A stretch of DNA of 54,328 nucleotides from a virus. The notes below the pieces were generated by a model. It saw nothing but the letters and a program-made list of their open reading frames with translations. It searched no databases and had not been told where the DNA came from. The stretch is taken from IMG/VR virus record IMGVR_UViG_3300038701_001289, positions 1 through 54,328 of that record. One strand, given 5' to 3'. This document shows, one piece after another, positions 48,756 through 54,328 of the stretch (positions are counted from its first letter, which is position 1; each line of letters begins with the position of its first letter). The translations under genes were made by a program, and so were the position numbers.

Positions 48756-50453
48756 ATGGATACCGAAACAACACTATCTGCCAGTGAACGGCTGGCACAA
48801 GAGTTGACCATTGCAACGGATGCATCAATCGGCGTGATTGCGGTTCGTTGCCCCGAGACTGAGGTCTACCGCGTCGTGGATGAAATCTACTCCATCGCGC
48901 AATCCCAGATGATCGACTTCATGTTGCATAGCTCGGAAACGGGTTGGTGCACCTACACGAACATTGATCCCGAGGACACCAACGCACCGCCGTTCGACGC
49001 ACTCAACCCCAAGGAAACCGACCGTTCTAGCATTCCGCTAGGCGCGGCCTTCGAAAAGCTGTACGGCGCGTCAGTACCGAACAACGGTTTCTTCGTGATG
49101 CTGGACACGTACTTCACCTTTGGCGAGATGCAAACGCAAACTAGCATCCGAAAGCAGGCCCAACGGTCTCTGTCGAACGAACAGCGGCTGTTCCTTATCG
49201 TACCAAACCATGTGGAGATACCGGAAGCCGTATCGCCTCTGGTGCATGTGGTCGAATACGGGTTTCCCACGAGGGAAGAGCTTCAAGCGTCCCTTGAAGA
49301 CATTCTCGAAAGCATCGAAGACGACACGCGGCCAGAACTTAGCAACGACGAGGTCAATACGTTGGTATCGAATGGGCAGGGCATGACACTTGCCTCGTTC
49401 GAGGCGGCGTGTGCGTTGTCGATCACCAAGCATGGTGTGCTTCACGGCGACTACGATGACTTCGGTTTCAGTCAGATCAGGGAAACCATACGCGAATACA
49501 AGACGCAACTGCTTCGCAAGACGAACGTGCTTGAACTGCAACCCAACGTTCCTGAGAACGAAATCGGCGGTCTCGACCTTTTCAAGGAATGGATGCACCA
49601 GCGCAAGTCCACGTACACGGACGCCGCCAAGGAAATGCACGTAACACCGTCTCGCGGCGGTCTGGTTGTAGGCCCGCCCGGTACTGGTAAATCCCTTGTG
49701 GCGAAAGCTGCGGGTTCCATCCTTGGGTTGCCTGTCGTGCGGTTCGACGTTGGCCGGGTCTTCGGTCAATACATGGGGCAATCGGAACAAGCGATGCGCC
49801 TTGCGTTGACCATGATCGATGCCATGGCCCCGTGCGTTCTGATGCTTGACGAAATCGACAAGGGTTTCTCTGGAACAACCGGCGGAAGCAATGACAGCGG
49901 CACAACCATGCGGGTGTTTGGCACGTTCCTTACGTGGATGCAGGAACGCGACCAGATCGACAGGCCGGTGTTCTTGATCCTTACAGCTAACCGTGTCGCC
50001 GGGTTGCCGCCGGAACTGTTGCGCAAAGGCCGTATCGACGAAATATGGTCGGTGAACGTGCCGAACGAGGAAGAACGCGAGGCCATCATCAAAATCCACC
50101 TGAAAAAACGTGGCGTATCCCTGAATAACGGCGACATCAAGGGAGTGGTCCGTATATCTGACAAGCTCGTCGGCGCGGAAATCGAAGCCATGATTGAGGA
50201 TGCCCTTGTACTATCCTTGTCGCACAGCGACGGCTTCTGTTTCGAGGTTATCGAACAAGCACGAGGATACCTCAATCCGATGTCCGAAACGCGGGCGGAT
50301 GAATTCGACGCCATGAAATCTTGGGCAAAGGACAACGCTCGTGCGGCGAGTACCGAGAAGAACGCTGCGCGTACCGCTACCGACAGGACGCCAGCCAAAG
50401 GTAAGCGTCCCCGTGCCAAGGTTAAGGTTACGCGACCGGCTCGTGACAAATGA
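48756..50453 (+). CDS. Ycf46-like AAA+ ATPase, 565 aa
   Basis: Start ATG 48756 after GAGGAA. The N-terminal 260 residues carry a Ycf46-type pattern (FMLHSSETGWCTYTNID; RLFLIVPNHVEIPEAVSPLV). The AAA+ core begins near 268 (NEIGGLDLFKEWM), with Walker A VVGPPGTGKS (Lys312), Walker B VLMLDEIDKG, sensor FLILTANRV and arginine-finger region LLRKGRIDE, then the small helical lid. The C-terminal tail is Lys/Arg/Ala-rich. It probably remodels a protein or DNA complex. The presence of DUF1257 and DUF2997 genes downstream identifies a known but functionally unassigned module. Confidence 0.85.
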   Translation: MDTETTLSASERLAQELTIATDASIGVIAVRCPETEVYRVVDEIYSIAQSQMIDFMLHSSETGWCTYTNIDPEDTNAPPFDALNPKETDRSSIPLGAAFEKLYGASVPNNGFFVMLDTYFTFGEMQTQTSIRKQAQRSLSNEQRLFLIVPNHVEIPEAVSPLVHVVEYGFPTREELQASLEDILESIEDDTRPELSNDEVNTLVSNGQGMTLASFEAACALSITKHGVLHGDYDDFGFSQIRETIREYKTQLLRKTNVLELQPNVPENEIGGLDLFKEWMHQRKSTYTDAAKEMHVTPSRGGLVVGPPGTGKSLVAKAAGSILGLPVVRFDVGRVFGQYMGQSEQAMRLALTMIDAMAPCVLMLDEIDKGFSGTTGGSNDSGTTMRVFGTFLTWMQERDQIDRPVFLILTANRVAGLPPELLRKGRIDEIWSVNVPNEEEREAIIKIHLKKRGVSLNNGDIKGVVRISDKLVGAEIEAMIEDALVLSLSHSDGFCFEVIEQARGYLNPMSETRADEFDAMKSWAKDNARAASTEKNAARTATDRTPAKGKRPRAKVKVTRPARDK

Positions 50454-50456
50454 GCT

Positions 50457-50470
50457 TACAATCGATTGCA
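50457..50470 (+). repeat. Dispersed repeat copy 22
   Basis: TACAATCGATTGCAGCGC, 3 bases after the ATPase stop and 28 bases before the next promoter. Confidence 0.88.
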
Positions 50471-50498
50471 GCGCGGCGCATGGTCCAGTAATTGCGAC

Positions 50499-50527
50499 TT
50501 TAACGACAAGGTGCGCCGTGCTACATT
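50499..50527 (+). promoter_or_regulatory. Sigma70-like promoter
   Basis: TTTAAC, 17-bp spacer ending GTGC (extended -10), TACATT. Confidence 0.5.
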
Positions 50528-50571
50528 ATCGGTTCAATAAACAACAACTCTAGCTACAGGAGGGTCTAGCT

Positions 50572-51240
50572 TTGTGGATCGAACTAACTACTGGTAAAGA
50601 CTCTTTCCGTGCCTTGAATGCATCCCCTCGTCGCAACGTGTCGGTGGCGACCTTCGTAAGGGTCAATGACGATGGTGCAGGACGGAAGGTGGTTCCTCTA
50701 TTCGCGGCGTACCAACGCAAGCTTGCAGAATTCCGCGAGACTTCGTTGGTTTCCACAATCCCGGCCACGTCCAACTTTGATCCCAATATCGCTGGACAGT
50801 GGTTTGTGAACCGTCACGAGGTTATGCCGGGAACGGAAATTCTCATCGAACATCGCCGCCGTGAAACCACGGGCTTTGGTGAGAGGATTGAATACCTCAT
50901 GATCAAGGCCGACGATCACGCTTCTTTGTGGCGTACCACCATTGAACTTCCACGTCACGAGCTTTCGGCAGTATCGTGCGTTCATATGACAGGCCGCTAC
51001 CAGATCATCGACAAGGACGAACAACTTAGCGACGAAGCCGCAGACGTTTGGAGGGATTACCTATCTATCCCAGAAGATTACCACGTCTCTGACTACCTTG
51101 ATCCCAACCAAGACGAGCAGTTTTACTACCATACGGAAATGGAGAAAGCGGAACGTCGCACCGAGCGGGTCGAGGTCAGCACTGTAGGCGGCAGGCGCAG
51201 GGTGAAAATCAGGCGCAGCAGAAAGATCAAAACCCGCTAA
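50572..51240 (+). CDS. Unknown protein in the AAA/DUF1257 module, 222 aa, TTG start
   Basis: AGGAGGG at 50559-50565 sits 6 bases before TTG 50572 in frame, which decides the unusual start. The nearby GTG 50574 is out of frame. The middle is beta-rich (GTEILIEHRRRETTGFG, YLMIKADDHASLWRT); the C-terminus is basic. No family is recognised. It lies between the ATPase and DUF1257 genes and may belong to the same system. Confidence 0.65.
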   Translation: MWIELTTGKDSFRALNASPRRNVSVATFVRVNDDGAGRKVVPLFAAYQRKLAEFRETSLVSTIPATSNFDPNIAGQWFVNRHEVMPGTEILIEHRRRETTGFGERIEYLMIKADDHASLWRTTIELPRHELSAVSCVHMTGRYQIIDKDEQLSDEAADVWRDYLSIPEDYHVSDYLDPNQDEQFYYHTEMEKAERRTERVEVSTVGGRRRVKIRRSRKIKTR

Positions 51241-51257
51241 GAACAGTCGCAAGCTTA

Positions 51258-51286
51258 TTGCGTTGCAGTAGGTCGGCGTCTATACT
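51258..51286 (+). promoter_or_regulatory. Sigma70-like promoter for DUF1257
   Basis: TTGCGT, 17-bp spacer, TATACT. A short hairpin CGCAA/TTGCG overlaps the -35. Confidence 0.65.
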
Positions 51287-51317
51287 CAAATAACTAATCA
51301 ACCGAAAGGTAGCCCCA

Positions 51318-51713
51318 ATGTCTCACAATATCACTCTCTCGGGTGTTAAGATCAACGATCTTGCCCTTCTGCGCAATGTCGTCAACGACATGGGCGGCGG
51401 TAAGGCCGTTCTTGATACCGACGCCAAGAACTTCCGCACGTGGCGCGGCCAGTCCACCCACTGCGATGCTGCAATCAAGATGCCCGGTGCACATGACATC
51501 GGCCTTCGTCGTTCCAATGACGGCTCTTACGAGGTTGTCTACGATCCCTACGCCATGGACAGCCTGTTCGCCACCACCGGCACCACCAACGTGATCGGCG
51601 GTCTTTTGCAGGAATACGCCCTGCGCGAGGCGGAAATCAAAGCAGCCCAGAACGGTATGACCACTTCGCGTCAGTACCGCGACGGCGGCATGATCACCCT
51701 CGCAATCGAATAG
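51318..51713 (+). CDS. DUF1257 (Ycf35-like) protein, 131 aa
   Basis: Matches the DUF1257 layout: start MSHNITLSGVKINDLALLRN, middle DAAIKMPGAHDIGLRRSNDG, SYEVVYDPY, GLLQEYALREAEIKAAQNG and a closing strand DGGMITLAIE. The family is found in plastids, cyanobacteria and phages. Its function is unknown but it co-occurs with Ycf46-type ATPases and DUF2997. It has its own promoter, AAAGG before the ATG, and moderately GC-optimised codons. Confidence 0.78.
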   Translation: MSHNITLSGVKINDLALLRNVVNDMGGGKAVLDTDAKNFRTWRGQSTHCDAAIKMPGAHDIGLRRSNDGSYEVVYDPYAMDSLFATTGTTNVIGGLLQEYALREAEIKAAQNGMTTSRQYRDGGMITLAIE

Positions 51714-51727
51714 GCCGGGTAACCCGC

Positions 51728-51741
51728 TACAATCGATTGCA
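51728..51741 (+). repeat. Dispersed repeat copy 23
   Basis: TACAATCGATTGCAACGG; its tail overlaps the first bases of the tRNA gene. Confidence 0.9.
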
Positions 51742-51743
51742 AC

Positions 51744-51819
51744 GGGCCTGTAGCTCAACGGTTAGAGCAGAGCGCTCATAACGCTTTGGTTGGGGGTTCA
51801 AATCCCTCCGGGCCTACCA
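51744..51819 (+). tRNA. tRNA with CAU anticodon (Met or lysidine-Ile)
   Basis: Cloverleaf fits: acceptor GGGCCTG/CGGGCCT with G1-U72 and one inner U-G, D arm GCTC/GAGC, anticodon stem GAGCG/CGCTT with loop CTCATAA, five-base variable loop, T arm GGGGG-TTCAAAT-CCCTC, discriminator A and encoded CCA. The G-U at the top of the acceptor stem and lack of three GC pairs in the anticodon stem argue against initiator tRNA. Elongator Met or Ile2 remain open. Confidence 0.92.
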
Positions 51820-51839
51820 TCATCAACACAAGAGGCGTC

Positions 51840-52037
51840 ATGCTCAAATCATTTGTTTCTCAGTACGCACCCGGTGAATGGGTTTACGTTGCTGACGACA
51901 TCAAAGGGTACATCGTAAGAGTGTCCTTTACCGTTGGACGGGATTTCCCTAAATACACTGTGGAGTGGTTCAACAACGGTACTTTGGAGCAAGGCGATTT
52001 CTTCCCAGATCAAATCAAAGGAAAAGCAAATGGCTAA
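51840..52037 (+). CDS. Hypothetical protein, 65 aa
   Basis: ATG 51840 (MLKSFVSQYAPGEWVYVAD) after AAGAGGCG, 20 bases behind the tRNA. Beta-rich small barrel pattern (GYIVRVSFTVGRDFPKYTVE) reminiscent of SH3/KOW-like folds. Overlaps DUF2997, so probably co-translated with it. Confidence 0.6.
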   Translation: MLKSFVSQYAPGEWVYVADDIKGYIVRVSFTVGRDFPKYTVEWFNNGTLEQGDFFPDQIKGKANG

Positions 52038-52221
52038 CAAGAAAGTGCTTATGCACGTGAACGCAAACGGCGTTGCGAAGATCGAAGCGCAAGGCTACGA
52101 GGGCGGCACCTGCATGGATGCCACCGCACCGTTCGAGAACATGTTCGGCAAGGTCGAACAGGAACGGGTCATGACCGGCGAATGCGGTACGAACCCGAAC
52201 ATGGGCGAACGGGTGCGGTAA
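52030..52221 (+). CDS. DUF2997 protein, 63 aa
   Basis: Fits the short DUF2997 plan: strand KKVLMHVNANGVAKIEAQG, then YEGGTCMDATAPFENMFGKV with the conserved G-x-x-C-x-x-A-T, and an ERVMTGECGTN tail. In cyanobacteria and other phages this gene lies beside DUF1257 and a Ycf46-type ATPase. The Cys may be functional. Eight-base overlap upstream and TAATG overlap downstream. Confidence 0.75.
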   Translation: MANKKVLMHVNANGVAKIEAQGYEGGTCMDATAPFENMFGKVEQERVMTGECGTNPNMGERVR

Positions 52222-52502
52222 TGGTTGACAGGCTGACAGGCGTTGTTGGCGGGGGCGTGGTCAACAACGTAACGGACAAGAACCGCTACGAGGTCATCTC
52301 GTCATCCCCCACAATCATTATCAGCCTGCTTGCCGAAGACGAAAGTACAGTAATCGGCAGCGCCGTTATCCCAAACACAAGGGAGAGACCCGACGTGGTG
52401 CTTGTAGAAGGCTCTCCCTACATGGCACTAGACACGAGGGCAAATCCGCCTCAGTATATGGCCTGCATGTACCTGAGTGCGACAACCCAAGAGAAAGGCT
52501 AA
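52221..52502 (+). CDS. Hypothetical protein, 93 aa
   Basis: ATG overlaps the DUF2997 stop. Begins MVDRLTGVVGGGVVNNVTDK; beta-rich with a Gly-rich start. No domain recognised; likely part of the same operon. Confidence 0.6.
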   Translation: MVDRLTGVVGGGVVNNVTDKNRYEVISSSPTIIISLLAEDESTVIGSAVIPNTRERPDVVLVEGSPYMALDTRANPPQYMACMYLSATTQEKG

Positions 52503-52506
52503 CAAT

Positions 52507-53037
52507 ATGACCTACCCGAAACCCAACGCAGTGCAGATCACAGCCGCACGTGCTGTTTTGCGCCAATTCTTCCGTGAAGGCGGGGCGACCGCGACTGACA
52601 GTGCAACGGACATCGCTCTATTCTCTATCTTCTCCTGCATGACCGGCGTTGGCCGTGCTGCGGCGCAGTATGCCGGAAGCGTGGCACAAGCCACCGACAA
52701 CGAAGTCACCGTGCCTCCGTCGATTGTCGAAACCGAAGACGGCGGTTACGAGGTCGTGGCCGAAAACGTTCTTGGCATCCCTGTCGGAACCGTGTTCCGC
52801 GAACCCGAACCTGTCTCGGACGTCATGTCGCTCAACGAGCTTCGCGGCATGAACAAGAACGATCTTGTTGCCTGTGTCCGGTATGAGACCGGGCTGGATA
52901 TTACTGCCGAATACGGCAGCAAGGCGAAGATCATCGAAAGCCTCGAACACTGGCGTTCGACCGGAGAGTTCCCCGATCTGGATGCCGCCGCCGACGAAGA
53001 CAACGAGGGCGGCAACGATACCGTCAGCGGCGACTAA
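52507..53037 (+). CDS. Hypothetical protein, 176 aa
   Basis: ATG 52507 (MTYPKPNAVQITAARAVLRQ) after AAAGG. N-terminal helices, a central acidic strand region (VPPSIVETEDGGYEVVAEN), and a short SAP-like helix pair near 120-160 (LRGMNKNDLVACVRYETGLD, KAKIIESLEHW) that could bind DNA. Acidic C-terminus. Its stop is followed at once by the structured RNA candidate. Confidence 0.6.
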   Translation: MTYPKPNAVQITAARAVLRQFFREGGATATDSATDIALFSIFSCMTGVGRAAAQYAGSVAQATDNEVTVPPSIVETEDGGYEVVAENVLGIPVGTVFREPEPVSDVMSLNELRGMNKNDLVACVRYETGLDITAEYGSKAKIIESLEHWRSTGEFPDLDAAADEDNEGGNDTVSGD

Positions 53038-53040
53038 CCA

Positions 53041-53275
53041 ATTGCCGGGGCCTTTGTTGGCGAGGGGTATTCGTTTTAGGTTTAAGGGTTGGTCCCTGTT
53101 CCTTATGACGTGCTACCGAATGCGCCACATTCACCGCCCCTTGCCTACTAAGGCCCCGGCACACGAGGTATGCGCGCTCTACTCTGGGGCAACTGACGGG
53201 GGACGCGCATACAGGGACCAGTGTTGAAGACTAGCGCATCTGCCGACCCTGTGCTTGGCTCCACTGGTCCCCACC
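53041..53275 (+). ncRNA. Candidate structured RNA with switch-like pairing
   Basis: No ORF. P1 GCCGGGGCCT (53044-53053)/AGGCCCCGGC (53151-53160); P2 GGCGAGGGG (53059-53067)/CCCCTTGCC (53137-53145); P3 ATTCG (53069-53073)/CGAAT (53117-53121); P4 GTATGCGCG (53168-53176)/CGCGCATAC (53204-53212); P5 GGGACCAGTG (53214-53223)/CACTGGTCCC (53262-53271). GGTCCCTG (53091-53098) can instead pair with CAGGGACC (53212-53219), either as a pseudoknot or as a competitor of P5. No known class is recognised. Confidence 0.6.
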
Positions 53276-53281
53276 TACAAC

Positions 53282-53310
53282 TTCATAACCCCTGTTAATC
53301 GTGCTACAAT
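53282..53310 (+). promoter_or_regulatory. Promoter overlapping a repeat
   Basis: TTCATA, 17-bp spacer ending TGC, TACAAT. The -10 is the first six bases of repeat copy 24. Confidence 0.45.
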
Positions 53311-53318
53311 CGATTATA
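53305..53318 (+). repeat. Dispersed repeat copy 24
   Basis: TACAATCGATTATAGCAC, 19 bases before the next gene. Confidence 0.9.
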
Positions 53319-53336
53319 GCACAGGAGCACCATCAC

Positions 53337-53681
53337 ATGCCTAGCCAAAAACACGTTGTGAGCTTTTTCCCTGACGGCAGCGTCGAACATACCAGATCAG
53401 CGGATATGGACGCCGTATTCGGGACCGGCGGTGAGATGAAGCGCGTTACGGACATCGGCAGGCGCGAAGAGGGTTACTTCATCAACTGGTTGCTTGGACC
53501 CTTCGCGGGTAGGGAACACACATGGGGTATGTCTATCGGCTACGGGATCGTTTCCTACGCCCTACACCCCGTAGAGTGCACAATGTATTTTCCAACATAT
53601 GAAGCAGCGGTTCTTCATGAGGTGAAAATGCTCAACGCCATGCGTTGCCAAGGAGTACGCTTCAATGGCAAGACCGCCTAA
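53337..53681 (+). CDS. Hypothetical protein, 114 aa
   Basis: ATG 53337 (MPSQKHVVSFFPDGSVEHT) with AGGAG ten bases upstream; an earlier in-frame start would translate the repeat. Beta-rich first half, aromatic middle (FINWLLGPFAGREHTWGM). No family is recognised. It follows the RNA candidate and overlaps the next gene by 17 bases. Confidence 0.62.
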   Translation: MPSQKHVVSFFPDGSVEHTRSADMDAVFGTGGEMKRVTDIGRREEGYFINWLLGPFAGREHTWGMSIGYGIVSYALHPVECTMYFPTYEAAVLHEVKMLNAMRCQGVRFNGKTA

Positions 53682-54328
53682 CCGTCGCAACATACACGGC
53701 ATCAGTAACGTCATCAGCGATAGCGACCTGTCAGCCTCCATTGAACGGTGGCGGAGGGCCTTTGCTCGTGTTACCGGCGTTAGCCTGCATGAACTTGGTG
53801 CCGGACCTGACGACGAACACCTTGGCGACGAACCTAACGAAAACGAAGAAGAAATCGACGATCTTATTGACGAGGACGACGATCAAGCTTCTTTGAACCC
53901 CTATACGTTTCCTTTAGTAACGTCTGCCCAAAACCCTAGAGACAGCGAGATTAGGCAACCTATTGGGCGCAGAACGGTGACCGGACGTCTAACGACTTCT
54001 GATGTCGTAACCGTCAGACCTATAAGCGTTGGCATAGACCTAGCAAATGCGGGGGTTTCGGCAGAGGAACTGAGCAACGCTTTCTCTAGCGTTAGAGATG
54101 CCATGTCACAACAAAATGTCCGTGACATAATAGATAGGTCGCGGCGTACCGGATACCCTATTTTCGGTAGTAGGTCGGACCCATTAGGCATTATTGACGT
54201 CTTGGATAACGTGATAGAGCCAAAATACAGCAAGAGACTTTCACCGCAGCAGGTCAAATTTTTCGAAGACACGATTGGTATAAACCTACAATCGATTATA
54301 GCGGCGAACCCAAACAAACTGCGGTCAT
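53665..54328 (+). CDS. Unknown protein, truncated by the window end
   Basis: ATG 53665 with AAGGAG about ten bases before it. The frame stays open for 221 codons to the last base: MARPPNRRNIHGISNVISD, a strongly acidic stretch (about 52-75, NENEEEIDDLIDEDDDQ), then TVRPISVGIDLANAG and KYSKRLSPQQVKFFEDTIG. No domain is recognised in the visible part. A repeat copy lies close to the edge (LQSII). Confidence 0.7.
   Translation, partial: MARPPNRRNIHGISNVISDSDLSASIERWRRAFARVTGVSLHELGAGPDDEHLGDEPNENEEEIDDLIDEDDDQASLNPYTFPLVTSAQNPRDSEIRQPIGRRTVTGRLTTSDVVTVRPISVGIDLANAGVSAEELSNAFSSVRDAMSQQNVRDIIDRSRRTGYPIFGSRSDPLGIIDVLDNVIEPKYSKRLSPQQVKFFEDTIGINLQSIIAANPNKLRS
54287..54300 (+). repeat. Dispersed repeat copy 25
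   Basis: TACAATCGATTATAGCGG, intragenic, frame QSI, 28 bases from the right edge. Confidence 0.9.

Noticed and set aside
53041-53275. tmRNA or tRNA identity of the structured RNA
   Set aside because: No T arm (TTCAA), no encoded tag frame, and no convincing acceptor with CCA.
8-54300. CRISPR array interpretation of the repeat
   Set aside because: Copies are 14-18 bp, separated by irregular distances of 0.25-4 kb, and often lie in genes. No cas gene is present.
8-54300. The repeat as a plain sigma70 -10 element (TACAAT)
   Set aside because: A matching -35 at 16-18 bp is absent for most copies, conservation extends well beyond the hexamer, and many copies are deep inside genes. A promoter for a phage RNA polymerase remains conceivable but no such polymerase is seen.
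1-54328. Temperate lifestyle with a lambda-like repressor
   Set aside because: No integrase, excisionase, partition pair or full-length CI-type repressor is visible. The short XRE protein alone is not enough, although genes outside the window could change this.

Overview
The window is a stretch of a tailed-phage genome (siphovirus type). Every convincing gene is on the + strand. The host is most likely an alphaproteobacterium. The tail-tip block (tape measure, DUF2460, DUF2163, NlpC/P60 peptidase, large tip protein) and the holin match the Rhodobacter gene-transfer-agent (GTA) family set. No integrase, polymerase, helicase or primase is visible, and the last gene runs off the right edge. The window is therefore probably part of a larger genome, and nothing in it points to lysogeny.

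Layout. 1-333: AT-rich leader with one promoter. 334-8415: about 26 small, tightly overlapping genes, nearly all of unknown function, including an HNH endonuclease, an XRE-type HTH protein and an HU-like protein. 8443-9312: endolysin (two peptidoglycan-binding repeats plus an M15 peptidase) and a terminator. 9330-14443: unknown proteins, a winged-helix protein, a SLOG-like protein, a GT-B glycosyltransferase and a ParB-like protein. 14440-17162: probable small terminase and the large terminase. 17236-19733: six small genes containing two pairs of paralogues in mirror order. 19819-29701: portal, XkdF-type protease, acidic scaffold-like protein, major capsid, connector and neck proteins, tail tube, and tail assembly chaperone with a probable -1 frameshift. 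29713-41966: tape measure and GTA-like tail tip. 42044-43629: membrane and lysis proteins including a GTA-type 3-TM holin. 43671-47983: tail-associated surface proteins including an SGNH/SASA esterase-lectin fusion and an Ala-rich protein with its own promoter and terminator. 48006-48755: a 0.7 kb mostly non-coding segment with several hairpins and a candidate small RNA. 48756-53037: a Ycf46-like AAA+ ATPase, DUF1257, tRNA-CAU and DUF2997 module with unknown genes. 53038-53336: a candidate structured RNA. 53337-54328: two unknown genes, the second cut by the window edge.

The strongest unexplained signal is a dispersed palindrome-based repeat, TACAATCGATTRYARCGG. There are 25 strong and about 5 degenerate copies, roughly one every 2 kb, all in the same orientation. 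They lie both between genes and inside genes, and the intragenic copies use all three reading frames, so the constraint acts on DNA or RNA rather than protein. One copy fills the 17-bp spacer of a promoter, one sits at the predicted start point of another, one overlaps a -10 box, and one ends 2 bp before the tRNA. It may be an operator/stoperator network, or a centromere-like site set read by the ParB-like or HTH proteins encoded here.

Several well-formed sigma70-type promoters (mostly 17-bp spacers) and U-tailed terminators divide the otherwise continuous coding strand into transcription units. All functional calls come from reading motifs by eye; no database search was run.
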